A DNA stretch of 60,431 nucleotides from Candidatus Saccharimonadota bacterium (GTDB lineage Bacteria; Patescibacteriota; Saccharimonadia; Saccharimonadales; Saccharimonadaceae), in contig JAFYKF010000001.1 of NCBI GenBank assembly GCA_017537745.1, positions 1 through 60,431 of the forward strand, read 5' to 3'. Each line of letters opens with the position of its first letter. Position 1 is the stretch's first letter. Under the pieces are notes generated by a model that saw only the letters and a list, made by a program, of their open reading frames with translations, ran no database searches and was not told where the DNA came from. Positions 42,388 to 50,741 of the stretch are shown in pieces. A program made the position numbers and the translations under genes.

Positions 42388-42612
42388 TGTGACCTCCTTA
42401 TGTGTATATTAGTATAACATAGAAGAGTGGGGTTTTCCACAGGTTTTTGGGTGGAAATAATGTTTTGTAATATGTGTTTATAATAACTGGGGTGAAAATT
42501 TCCACATTTTCAATATTTCCGGTATAAACTTGTGGAAAACATCTTGAAAAATGTGGAAAAGTGCGGTATACTATAACAAGTATTTGAAAAATTATAAAGA
42601 ATAAGGAATAAT
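42388..42612. other. Replication origin (oriC), dnaA-rpmH intergenic region
   Basis: DnaA boxes TTTTCCACA at 42433-42441, TGTGGAAAA (its complement) at 42531-42539 and 42552-42560, and a near match ATTTCCACA at 42498-42506 lie in 225 bases, next to AT-rich DNA (42570-42612) that could unwind. Genes diverge on the two sides, and the direction of most genes changes here. The dnaA promoter is also inside. Confidence 0.85.
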
Positions 42613-42750
42613 ATGCCAAAAAGGACTTATCAGCCACATAAGCGCCAACGCAAGGTTGAGCATGGCTTTATGAAGCGTAATGCTACGGCGAATGGGCGCA
42701 AGGTTTTGGCGAGGCGCCGTCTAAAGGGTCGCGCTAGATTGACTGCATAA
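42613..42750 (+). CDS. rpmH: Ribosomal protein bL34
   Basis: The 45-residue protein ([20 protein letters not shown], then [20 protein letters not shown]) is a typical L34 with its run of basic residues. AAGGA lies six bases before the ATG. It heads the rpmH-rnpA-yidC-khpB chain, next to the origin, but a terminator separates it from rnpA. Confidence 0.97.
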   Translation: MPKRTYQPHKRQRKVEHGFMKRNATANGRKVLARRRLKGRARLTA

Positions 42751-42776
42751 ATAATCCCCGTAAGGGGATTATTTTG
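42750..42776 (+). terminator. Terminator between rpmH and rnpA
   Basis: AATAATCCCC pairs with GGGGATTATT around GTAA, followed by TT. rnpA has its own promoter immediately downstream, so transcription can be set separately for the abundant L34. Confidence 0.8.
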
Positions 42777-42789
42777 ATATAATATATGT

Positions 42790-43143
42790 ATGCTTAGTAA
42801 GAAGTACCGATTTCATTCGCGGGGTGGGGTGAGATATGTTTATCAGAAAGGGAAGACAGTTAGGAAGCCTGAGATGTCTTTGGTTTTTTGTGAGAACTCA
42901 CGTGGTTTTACGAGGATGGCTGTGGTGGTGTCAAAAAAAGTAAATAAGACGGCGGTGGGGAGAAACCGGATTCGACGTAGGGTTTATGAAGTACTTCGTA
43001 AAAATTTAGATTCAATTCCTAAGAAAACAGACTATGTTTTTGTAGTTTTCTCACCGGATTTACTTAAAATGCCGGTTTCCAAGTTGGAGAACTTGTTAGG
43101 TGAACTAGTCGCTGAGGCTAAAGTGTGTTATAATAAGAAGTAA
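42790..43143 (+). CDS. rnpA: Ribonuclease P protein component
   Basis: The 117-residue basic protein has the RNR-type signature NKTAVGRNRIRRRVYEVLR and N-terminal KKYRFHSRGGVRYVYQKGK. It assists the RNase P RNA in maturing tRNA 5' ends. TATAAT at 42778-42783 lies six bases before the ATG and there is no SD, so it is leaderless. Its stop overlaps the yidC start by one base. Confidence 0.95.
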   Translation: MLSKKYRFHSRGGVRYVYQKGKTVRKPEMSLVFCENSRGFTRMAVVVSKKVNKTAVGRNRIRRRVYEVLRKNLDSIPKKTDYVFVVFSPDLLKMPVSKLENLLGELVAEAKVCYNKK

Positions 43144-44285
43144 TGAGAAATTTGAGTGTGAGAAAGATTGTTATTTGGACCTTAGTGGGGTTATTTATTT
43201 TGGGTTCAATTTTGGCGGGTGGGCCATTTAATTTTATAGATATTATTATTGTACGTCCGATTGTAAATATTCAGTTTATGATTTTTAATTTGGTGCACGA
43301 TTTTGGTATTGCGATTATTATCTTTGCGGTGCTCGTAAAGCTTTGTATGTGGCCGTTAACCAAGAGGCAATTGAAGCAGACAAGGTTGATGCGTAAGATC
43401 CAGCCGGAGCTAACACAAATTCGGAAAAATTGTAATGGCAACAAACAACTTGAATCGTTGCAAACGATGGATTTGTATAAAAGGTATAATGTTAAGCCAT
43501 TTGCATCGATTGCAACACTATTAATACAGCTTCCAATTTTTATTGCTATCTTTTCGGCGATTAGGGTGATTGCGACGCCATTGCCACAGGATAATCTGAC
43601 AAACCGTGCATATGAAATTGTGGCATACGAAGGCTCTGAGATTCGCGCTTTGGAGGAGAAGCAAGCTACTTATTTAGCTGATTTAACTAATGAAGATATT
43701 CCTGCTGAGGAAAAAGCTGAATATGATTTTCATCCAGAGCTTTTTGGTGTGATTGATTTAACTGCACGAGCCAGTGATGTGATTTCGCCATCTAGGTTCT
43801 CTTGGAGTGCGGTATTTATGCTGGTGATTGCGATTTGTGCGGCTTTGGCGCAATACTTTGCAACCAAAATGCAGATGCCATCCGGTAAGTCTGAGAAGAA
43901 GAAGAGTTTTCGCGAGCTTTTGAAGGCTGCCAAAGAGGGTAAAGAAATAGATGAGTCAGATATTTCTGGTATGTCTACAGCACAGATGGGTAAGATGATG
44001 CCAATTATGATGTTTGTAATCATGATCAATCTTCATGGTGCTTTGGCATTCTATTATTTCTTGTCTAATATATTGACGATTCTACAACAAAAATTGATTT
44101 TGAATAGAGTGAGAGATGATATGGATGATAATACTGATAAGGCGATTTTGAAAGAGTTAAAGAATACCGAAAGTGGTAAAAAAATGAGGGGGAATATTAA
44201 GGAAGCTGAAGTGGTGGAAAACAAAAAATCAGGAACAAAAATAACTAGAATCTCCGCGAAAGATATTAAAAAGAAAAGGAGATAA
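43143..44285 (+). CDS. yidC: Membrane protein insertase YidC
   Basis: The 380-residue protein has an N-terminal helix, the conserved FAVLVKLCMWPLTKRQLKQTRLMRKIQPEL loop region, IATLLIQLPIFIAIFSAIRVIA, and two later helices, with a basic C-terminus. It inserts membrane proteins, alone or with SecYEG. It overlaps rnpA by one base and is followed by khpB after four bases. A second YidC-like domain occurs in a fusion at 58316. Confidence 0.95.
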   Translation: MRNLSVRKIVIWTLVGLFILGSILAGGPFNFIDIIIVRPIVNIQFMIFNLVHDFGIAIIIFAVLVKLCMWPLTKRQLKQTRLMRKIQPELTQIRKNCNGNKQLESLQTMDLYKRYNVKPFASIATLLIQLPIFIAIFSAIRVIATPLPQDNLTNRAYEIVAYEGSEIRALEEKQATYLADLTNEDIPAEEKAEYDFHPELFGVIDLTARASDVISPSRFSWSAVFMLVIAICAALAQYFATKMQMPSGKSEKKKSFRELLKAAKEGKEIDESDISGMSTAQMGKMMPIMMFVIMINLHGALAFYYFLSNILTILQQKLILNRVRDDMDDNTDKAILKELKNTESGKKMRGNIKEAEVVENKKSGTKITRISAKDIKKKRR

Positions 44286-44289
44286 TAAA

Positions 44290-44745
44290 ATGAATAAAGA
44301 CGAATCAATTAGGTTTGCGGCAAAATACTTGGAAGACTTGCTGAGTTTTTTTGGTATTAATGTGGCGGTGTATTCTACGATTGACGATGAAGTAATACAA
44401 CTATCTGTACCATCTACATCGCTTAACTCGCTTCTTATTGGGCGTAATGCAGATAATTTAAGGGCTTTGCAACATATTGTATCAATGGCTTTGGTGTCTA
44501 AGGATGCTGAGGTGACACGAGTGAATGTTGATGTGGCGAGTTACAAGAAACAGCGCGCTGATAGAATTGCAGAAAAGGCTGAGGGATGGATTCGCAAGGT
44601 GCGTGAGACTGGTGAATCGATGACTGTAAATTTGAATGCAGCAGATAGAAGAGTAGTGCATAAATTAGCACAGGATTATTCAGATATTGATACACACTCG
44701 GAGGGTGAGGGAAGAGACCGAGTATTGATAATTAGTAAAATATAA
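44290..44745 (+). CDS. khpB: RNA-binding protein KhpB (Jag)
   Basis: The 151-residue protein has a KH-like part (LNSLLIGRNADNLRALQHIVSMAL) and a C-terminal R3H domain (LNAADRRVVHKLAQDYSDIDTHSEGEGRDRVLIISK). The N-terminal Jag domain is missing. In Firmicutes it pairs with KhpA and affects cell elongation. AAGGAGA precedes the ATG; the gene is in the usual yidC operon. Confidence 0.94.
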   Translation: MNKDESIRFAAKYLEDLLSFFGINVAVYSTIDDEVIQLSVPSTSLNSLLIGRNADNLRALQHIVSMALVSKDAEVTRVNVDVASYKKQRADRIAEKAEGWIRKVRETGESMTVNLNAADRRVVHKLAQDYSDIDTHSEGEGRDRVLIISKI

Positions 44746-44798
44746 AAACCCGGAGTGTTAAACTGATTAGATAATCGATTTGGCACTCCGGTTTTTTT
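44744..44798. terminator. Terminator at the end of the rnpA-yidC-khpB operon
   Basis: CCGGAGTG at 44750-44757 pairs with CACTCCGG at 44784-44791, followed by TTTTTTT, which abuts the end of the convergent LCP gene. The long loop holds a further weak stem. Confidence 0.85.
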
Positions 44799-46491
44799 AT
44801 TCTTCTGTTTCCGCTTCGGTTTCTTCTTCTATTTCTGGGTTAATGATAATGATAAAATCGTAATCTTGAGGTAGAGTTTCTGGTGTGGTGGTTTTGATTT
44901 CTAGGTTATATAGTTTTTCTAGTAGATTTGCAGTGCCTGGTTTGGAATTAACCATATAAATAGAATAGTCGGTTGGATACTCTCCTTCTGGTGCGTTGTC
45001 TGTGTATACGTAGTTGTAGCCTTCCTCAACAAGCTTGTTTTTCTCTTTGCTGGCTAGTCCAGCAACATCACTTGCGTTTAATACGAGGATTGATGGTTCT
45101 TCATAGACACGTGGGTCATTAGATAATTGTGTGGCGACATATTCTTGGATGGAGCCGTAATTACCAACGCCAGCACGTGGAAAGACATAAGAAATGCCAT
45201 TATCGAGTGTGCCAGTGGTCATGTAATCTGGGTAAAGGCTTAGCGTGCGCATACTATCGAAGTCAAATTCCCAAGTAAGATGGGCGAGGGATTTTAGTTC
45301 AGAGACACTAAAGTTAGTGCGAAGGTTGTCGCCGAGGCTAGAGGCGAGTCCGATTAAATCGGTGAGGGGAAGATCTTTTTCGAGAAGTTTATCCTTGATG
45401 CCAATAAGGATTTTTTGTTGAGAGGCACCGCGCGAGAAATCTCCACCATAGGTGCCATGACGAGCACGGGCAAGGCCAAGGGCTTCTTCGCCGTTAATTG
45501 TATAGGTGACGCCTGCTTCATAAACAGCATCGGTCCAGCCATAGTCAAAGATGTCTTCGTCAAGAGTGACTTCAATGCCATCAAGTATGTCAACTATATA
45601 GACTAATGAGCCCCAGTTAAGGTGGGCGTAGTATTGGAAATCTACACCAAGGACAGAACCAACTTCGGCCATAAGGGCAGAAGCTCCAGCCGCTTCATCG
45701 TCGTCGTTGATATTGTTGCACCAATAAACTTCGTTGATTTTGCCGGTAGCGGTACAAGTAGGGGAGGCTTTGAGATCACGAGGAAGAGAAAGCATAGCTA
45801 TGTCACCTGTTTCTTGGTTTAAGCTAATCATCATGATAGAGTCAGTAAGTGCAGCGCCAGCATGAACACCTTCGCCTTCATCGCCTTGCATATTATAGCC
45901 ACTGGTGCCAAAGGCAAGAATATTGGTGCGTCCATTGGCGTCGGTTTTAAGTGGTTCATAGGTGTCGTCAACAAAAGTTAGTAAGTCAAAGACGTTGCCT
46001 TGGCCACCGGTGATTTTGGCGATGATATCATTACCCCAAATAATTACCCAAATGACTATCCCGATTATTATTAGAACAATAATTAGAATGATGGTTGTGA
46101 TAATTTTGCGAGCTTTACTTGGTTTCTTTTTTTCTTTTTTATCCTCTTTGTCTTTTTTGGATTTTTTGTTAGATTTTTTATCTTTGGCTTCATTTGTGAA
46201 ATTGGCAGTGTCATCAAATGCCTGTACGGGTGAGAGAAAATCGTCGGATGGTTGGATGGGCGGTGTCACTATGCTAGTAGTAGCATCATCTGTAATTTTT
46301 ATTTCAAGTGATTCATCTGGAACAATCTCTTCTTTTGGAGGTTCAGTCGCTACCACCTTGATTGGTTTGGCTGTTTTTGTAGGCTCATTTTTTTTAAGGG
46401 TTTTATTAGTAGTTTTAGTTGGCGCAGAAATTTTTCGTGACGATTTGGAGTCACGGGTAATTAGCCCATCGATTGATTTATTTGGTTTCAT
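44797..46491 (-). CDS. LytR-CpsA-Psr (LCP) family cell-wall ligase
   Basis: The 564-residue protein has a long acidic and basic cytosolic N-terminus, one helix (KIITTIILIIVLIIIGIVIWVIIWG near 130-155), the LCP domain (GAALTDSIMMISLNQETGDIAMLSLPRDL, then YTINGEEALGLARARHGTYGGDFSRGASQQKIL with catalytic Arg), and a LytR_C domain (SILVLNASDVAGLASKEKNKLVEEG). LCP enzymes attach teichoic acids or capsule to peptidoglycan. TATAAT lies eight bases before the ATG with no SD. It fits the surface-polymer locus downstream. Confidence 0.93.
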   Translation of the reverse strand: MKPNKSIDGLITRDSKSSRKISAPTKTTNKTLKKNEPTKTAKPIKVVATEPPKEEIVPDESLEIKITDDATTSIVTPPIQPSDDFLSPVQAFDDTANFTNEAKDKKSNKKSKKDKEDKKEKKKPSKARKIITTIILIIVLIIIGIVIWVIIWGNDIIAKITGGQGNVFDLLTFVDDTYEPLKTDANGRTNILAFGTSGYNMQGDEGEGVHAGAALTDSIMMISLNQETGDIAMLSLPRDLKASPTCTATGKINEVYWCNNINDDDEAAGASALMAEVGSVLGVDFQYYAHLNWGSLVYIVDILDGIEVTLDEDIFDYGWTDAVYEAGVTYTINGEEALGLARARHGTYGGDFSRGASQQKILIGIKDKLLEKDLPLTDLIGLASSLGDNLRTNFSVSELKSLAHLTWEFDFDSMRTLSLYPDYMTTGTLDNGISYVFPRAGVGNYGSIQEYVATQLSNDPRVYEEPSILVLNASDVAGLASKEKNKLVEEGYNYVYTDNAPEGEYPTDYSIYMVNSKPGTANLLEKLYNLEIKTTTPETLPQDYDFIIIINPEIEEETEAETEE

Positions 46492-46509
46492 TATATATAA
46501 TTATAACAT
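46492..46509. promoter_or_regulatory. 18-bp divergent double promoter for two leaderless genes
   Basis: The whole space between two opposite ATG codons is 18 bases. It holds TATAAT on the plus strand (46496-46501) and TATAAT on the minus strand (plus 46500-46505), overlapping by two bases, each exactly eight bases from its own start codon. The -35 regions must lie inside the opposite coding sequences. Confidence 0.75.
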
Positions 46510-46836
46510 ATGGCGGTTAAAATCACGAAAAAACAACAAGCGGTTTTGGACTTCTTAAGAGATTATATGGAGGAAAATGGGGTATCCCCATCGTATCGTG
46601 AAATTATGACCGGACTTGGTTTGTCGTCAGTATCTGCAGTAGCGGAACATGTTGATAATTTGGTTGCAAAAGGTATTTTAAAAAAGAATCCTGGTGAGGC
46701 GCGAACGTTGGAGATTTTGGATTATAAGCATGAGGAAACTGTGGATCTATTTAAGACTCATATGATGAGTGCCTCGGATGAGGAAAAGAAAGTTTTGACA
46801 GCGGCGGCGGTGATTTTGGGGATAGATGTTGAATGA
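46510..46836 (+). CDS. LexA-like DNA-binding protein without protease domain
   Basis: The 108-residue protein begins VKITKKQQAVLDFLRDYMEENGVSPSYREIM, followed by GLSSVSAVAEHVDNLVAKGIL, the LexA winged-helix domain. The S24 autoprotease domain is absent; instead a short acidic tail follows. It cannot be cleaved as LexA is, so it may be a constitutive or differently controlled repressor. The ATG is leaderless, and the stop overlaps the CotH gene by four bases. Confidence 0.85.
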   Translation: MAVKITKKQQAVLDFLRDYMEENGVSPSYREIMTGLGLSSVSAVAEHVDNLVAKGILKKNPGEARTLEILDYKHEETVDLFKTHMMSASDEEKKVLTAAAVILGIDVE

Positions 46837-48194
46837 AAAAATTTTTTTTAGATAATGTCGTTCTAATGTTGATTTTTATAGTTATGATATTAATAGTGTT
46901 TTTTGCGTGGGGCTCAAAAGAAGAGAAGCGATTAATCAGTTTACCGAAGATAGAGATTTCTTTGAACGAAACGACGCTTGATGAGATTATTAGTAATTCG
47001 AAAGATATAAAATATGATGATAATTTGGTAATAGTTTTTGATGGCGGAAAGTATGATGAATATAGCAGGGTTGAGCTAAAAGGGCGTGGAAACTCAACTT
47101 GGGGTCAGTCAAAAAGTCCTTTTCAGATTAAATTTAAGGAAAAAGTAGATTTGTTTGGGATGGGTAAGGCGAAAAAATGGATACTACTCGCTAATTATTT
47201 TGATGCGACCAGCTTAAGAAATGACATTGCGTTTTATTTGGAAAAAGTACTTGGGGAAGCTTATGCATTAGAAGGCAGATTTGTGGAGTTATATGTTGAT
47301 GGTAAGTGTTTGGGTATCTATTATCTAACAGAGAAGATCGAAATTGGGAAAGAACGAGTAAATTTAAAAGATGATTATGGGGTGATTGTGGAGGTTGAAA
47401 ATATGCGTTCGGAGGACGTGAATTGCTACCTGACGGTTGATTCAACATGTTTGACAATGCGTGATGTAGTGGTGGATAGTAATGCAAAAGTGGCGATGGA
47501 GCGTTTTCGTGATGAATTTGAACAGCTGGAGAATGCGGCAAGAGAAGGGGATTATGAAAGAGTTCAACAGTTGGTTGATGTTGACTCTTTGGCGGTATAT
47601 TATTTGTTATCTGAATTTACGGTGAACCCAGATGCTTACGCATCAAGCTTCTATTTCTATAAAGATGGGGATGGGGATTTGATACATGCGGGTCCAGGGT
47701 GGGATTTTGATTTTGCAATGGGGAATAAGGAGTGGGTCTGGGGTTATAGTGAGGATTTTTATTTGCCAGAAACGGTCGACGCTTTAAAAACGCAGTCTTT
47801 GGGTGGTGAGATTCGCGATAATAAGACCGGTAAAAGTAGCAAGGCAAAAAAGAAATCTGCGGTGTCTGACTTGTTGTTTAATTTGATAGAAATTCCAGAG
47901 TTCCAAAGAAAAGTGATCCAAATATATCGGGAAAGGATGATGGGCAAGAAAGAAGACGTGCTGGCTTATATTAGGAAGCAAGCAGCCATTATTGCAACAG
48001 CTACGGCTAATGACAATAATATATGGAGAAAGGATGAGGCGGATAAAGTGAAGAGTGTCTTGTATGATAATTTGTCTCCGAGTTTGGTGTTTTGGAGGGA
48101 GGTTACATATTTGACTGATTGGGTTGACAGAAGATTTGAATATATGGACAAGATGTATAGTGGAAGAATACAAACAGAGAGTCGCGAGATATAA
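46833..48194 (+). CDS. CotH-family surface protein kinase-like
   Basis: The 453-residue protein has an N-terminal membrane helix (VVLMLIFIVMILIVFFAWG) and the CotH domain: RVELKGRGNSTWGQSKSPFQIKF, LFGMGKAKKWILLANYFDATSLRNDIAFYL, YLTEKIEIGKERVNL and HAGPGWDFDFAMGN (metal-binding DFD). CotH enzymes phosphorylate spore-coat proteins in Bacillus; others act on surface proteins. It is translationally coupled to the LexA-like gene. Confidence 0.88.
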   Translation: MKKFFLDNVVLMLIFIVMILIVFFAWGSKEEKRLISLPKIEISLNETTLDEIISNSKDIKYDDNLVIVFDGGKYDEYSRVELKGRGNSTWGQSKSPFQIKFKEKVDLFGMGKAKKWILLANYFDATSLRNDIAFYLEKVLGEAYALEGRFVELYVDGKCLGIYYLTEKIEIGKERVNLKDDYGVIVEVENMRSEDVNCYLTVDSTCLTMRDVVVDSNAKVAMERFRDEFEQLENAAREGDYERVQQLVDVDSLAVYYLLSEFTVNPDAYASSFYFYKDGDGDLIHAGPGWDFDFAMGNKEWVWGYSEDFYLPETVDALKTQSLGGEIRDNKTGKSSKAKKKSAVSDLLFNLIEIPEFQRKVIQIYRERMMGKKEDVLAYIRKQAAIIATATANDNNIWRKDEADKVKSVLYDNLSPSLVFWREVTYLTDWVDRRFEYMDKMYSGRIQTESREI

Positions 48195-48211
48195 AAGATT
48201 AATTTGAAAAA

Positions 48212-48238
48212 AATAACATAAGCATATATAATGTTATT
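48212..48238. promoter_or_regulatory. Inverted repeat over a -10 box before the 48250 gene
   Basis: AATAACAT and ATGTTATT flank 11 bases that include the start of TATAAT (48227-48232). It could be an operator or a small hairpin. AGGAG follows before the ATG at 48250. Confidence 0.4.
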
Positions 48239-48249
48239 AGGAGTATTGT

Positions 48250-48810
48250 ATGTCGCGACGCAGAAGAAATCGAAGATGGGTTTTTAAGGTAATAGTACCA
48301 ATGTTTGTTGTGGTAGTGGCCTGTATTGTTTGGGCCAGTTTTTTGAATGGTGGTGACAAGGGGGATGATGGTATTGGTGTTGGTGATGAAGAAGTTTACA
48401 CACTGATTGCCGATGATGAAGAATTAGAGAATGATTCAGAAAAAGAAGAATCAAGCGGAAATATTGATGATTATGTTAATAAGAGGCCTATTCAATATGA
48501 TGGTGGCAGCCCAAATGAACTTGAATATTTGACTGGTGTAGTTAATTATGTAAAAACAAATGGTGGTAAATTGTTGATTAGGGTGAGCATTGATCAATAT
48601 TTGGAGGAGGGGACATGTGAGTTAGTCCTATTGCAGGAAGGAAATATAGTCTATCAAGAAACGACAGATATAGTCGGCGATGCAACAACTTCAACTTGTA
48701 AGGGTTTTGATGTGCCGATGGCTAGTTTGATTAGTGGTGAAGTTCAGTTTACGATATATCTTTCTTCTGATGATAGAGTTGGTGAAGTAAACGGTGGGGC
48801 GGAAATATGA
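48250..48810 (+). CDS. Single-pass surface protein of unknown function
   Basis: The 186-residue protein has an Arg-rich N-terminus (MSRRRRNRRWVFK), a membrane helix (VIVPMFVVVVACIVWASFL), an acidic linker, and a beta-rich C-terminal domain (VNYVKTNGGKLLIRVSIDQYL) with two Cys that may pair. Family not recognised. AGGAG precedes the ATG. Its end overlaps the lysozyme-like gene by four bases, so the two probably act together at the surface. Confidence 0.75.
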   Translation: MSRRRRNRRWVFKVIVPMFVVVVACIVWASFLNGGDKGDDGIGVGDEEVYTLIADDEELENDSEKEESSGNIDDYVNKRPIQYDGGSPNELEYLTGVVNYVKTNGGKLLIRVSIDQYLEEGTCELVLLQEGNIVYQETTDIVGDATTSTCKGFDVPMASLISGEVQFTIYLSSDDRVGEVNGGAEI

Positions 48811-50741
48811 GGCGAGTTAGTTATAGACGTAGGGTGCTAGTGGGGTTATTAGCTTTTGTCGTCGTTTTTTCTTTTGTATTCTTAAAACGATTGGTCAATA
48901 ATGATAATGTGGTTGAGGCGGCAAATTTGTCAAATTTTGACCCTGGGTATATCATGTCTGATTATCAGATGAGTAATTATAACTCAATGACAGAAGCAGA
49001 AATTCAGGCATGGCTGACAGCAAAAAATCCATGTGCAAATACGGATTACGATTTGTATGTATGGTTGTCGTCTAGTACATCTTTGGCAACTTGGCATTGG
49101 GCGGACGGGCACTTTGTTTGTATTTCTGAAGAATTATTTGGTGATGGGGAAGTGATTGGAGCCGGTGAAACGGCAGCGCATATTATTTGGCAAGCGGCAC
49201 AAGATTTCCAGATTAACCCACAAGTTTTGTTAGTGTTACTTCAAAAAGAAAATTCTTTGATCACGGATGATGTGCCAAATAGTTGGAATTATCGAACGGC
49301 GACTGGGTATGGCTGTCCGGATACGGCGGCGTGTTCATCGAAATACTATGGGTTTAAGAATCAAATTCGTAATGCAGCGGCATTGTTCCGTGATGTGCTA
49401 AGTGGCGGTTGGACGAATTATCCATTAGGAGAAAACTATATAAGGTTTAGCCCGCATTGTGATTCTGGAACAGTAGTAAATATTCGCTCGCTTGCGACTT
49501 CGGCATTATATAGATATACGCCATATCAGCCAAACGCGGCAGTGCTTGCTGCTGGATACGGGACGGTGCCAGGTGATGCTTGTGCGGCGTATGGAAACCG
49601 GAATTTTTATTCTTTCTTTGAAGATTGGTTTGGCGGGATAACTAAGACCACACCATTATCTGATAAATATGATGATATGGTAGTCCCGAGAATACTATAC
49701 GTGAAAAAAGGTTCACGATATATTAATCCTGAAACGAGCGAAGTGGGAATTAGGAGTTTTTCGAGTTTTGAGTTCTTTAATAGTTTGAATTATGACGGCG
49801 ATAAACTATGTCTTGCGATTGGTAAAAACAAGAATTGTTATTTGTATTCTGATTTGGAGGAGTTAGAAACATCTAATGCTAGGGAAATGGCTGTGTCTAG
49901 AATGCTAATTGTGAAGAAAAATACAAAGTTTATTAATTATGAGGAGAATATATTTGCTGATGAGATTAAAGCTGATACAAAAATTGTGTTTGACAGAAGA
50001 ATTAATATTAATGGTGAACTTTGTTTAATAGCTCAAGGTGAGACAGAAAACAAATGCGTGCTATATTCTGACTTGAATGAACTACCAGAAATAAAGTATT
50101 CAAATATGGCTGTGCCGAGGTACTTCTATATTCCAGAGAATACAAATGTTATAAATACTAAAACTGGAATAACAACCGTGATAGATGGTGGCGAGAAGAG
50201 CTATTTTGAAGGATTAACTTATTGGTTTGGTGAATTATGCTTAAAACATTCTAGTGACGAATGTATTTTATATAATGATTTGAGGGAATTAAATAAAGTT
50301 GAGTTTAGAAGTATGGCTGTACCACGTTATTTGATGGTAAGTGCTGATACTACATATTTAGACGCGGAAATTGGAATCCATACGGAAGAATCAATTGCTA
50401 GCGGAAGTGTTTTGTTCTTTGATAAGCTAATGTATGTTGATGGCCAGTTATGTTTGAAAGACATTTCTCAAAATGGCACGGAGAATGGCTGTATATTATA
50501 TACAGATTTAGTGGAGATAAATAATTTTACAGCAATGAGTATTCCAAGATACATTACTGTTGTGAGTGGTGCTAAATATTATGATTTAGAGAGCGGTTTG
50601 TTGTCGGATGAGGACGCACCTGCTGGCACTGCCTACTTCGTAGATAAGATTACGGCAGATGGGAATCTGTGTTTGCGCACTAGGAGCGATAGTGATAGCA
50701 GGAATTATCGCTGTATATTATATACTGATTTAAGTGAATAG
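48807..50741 (+). CDS. Lysozyme-like surface protein with five C-terminal repeats
   Basis: The 644-residue protein has a signal anchor (VLVGLLAFVVVFSFVFL), then a domain of about 240 residues with INPQVLLVLLQKENSLI (candidate catalytic Glu148), GYGCPDTAACSSKYYGFKNQ, YRYTPYQPNAAVLAAGYG and YGNRNFYSFFEDWFG, known from actinobacterial and saccharibacterial wall-lytic proteins. Five tandem repeats of about 70 residues follow from 291, each with (V/I)(P/S)R at the start and LCL...C.LY.DL.E at the end, probably SH3-like wall-binding units. It may act on its own or the host wall. Confidence 0.85.
   Translation: MRRVSYRRRVLVGLLAFVVVFSFVFLKRLVNNDNVVEAANLSNFDPGYIMSDYQMSNYNSMTEAEIQAWLTAKNPCANTDYDLYVWLSSSTSLATWHWADGHFVCISEELFGDGEVIGAGETAAHIIWQAAQDFQINPQVLLVLLQKENSLITDDVPNSWNYRTATGYGCPDTAACSSKYYGFKNQIRNAAALFRDVLSGGWTNYPLGENYIRFSPHCDSGTVVNIRSLATSALYRYTPYQPNAAVLAAGYGTVPGDACAAYGNRNFYSFFEDWFGGITKTTPLSDKYDDMVVPRILYVKKGSRYINPETSEVGIRSFSSFEFFNSLNYDGDKLCLAIGKNKNCYLYSDLEELETSNAREMAVSRMLIVKKNTKFINYEENIFADEIKADTKIVFDRRININGELCLIAQGETENKCVLYSDLNELPEIKYSNMAVPRYFYIPENTNVINTKTGITTVIDGGEKSYFEGLTYWFGELCLKHSSDECILYNDLRELNKVEFRSMAVPRYLMVSADTTYLDAEIGIHTEESIASGSVLFFDKLMYVDGQLCLKDISQNGTENGCILYTDLVEINNFTAMSIPRYITVVSGAKYYDLESGLLSDEDAPAGTAYFVDKITADGNLCLRTRSDSDSRNYRCILYTDLSE

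Noticed and set aside
42398-42637. 79-residue minus-strand ORF in the origin
   Set aside because: It covers the DnaA boxes and the start of rpmH, is phenylalanine-rich because of AT content, and has no start signals.
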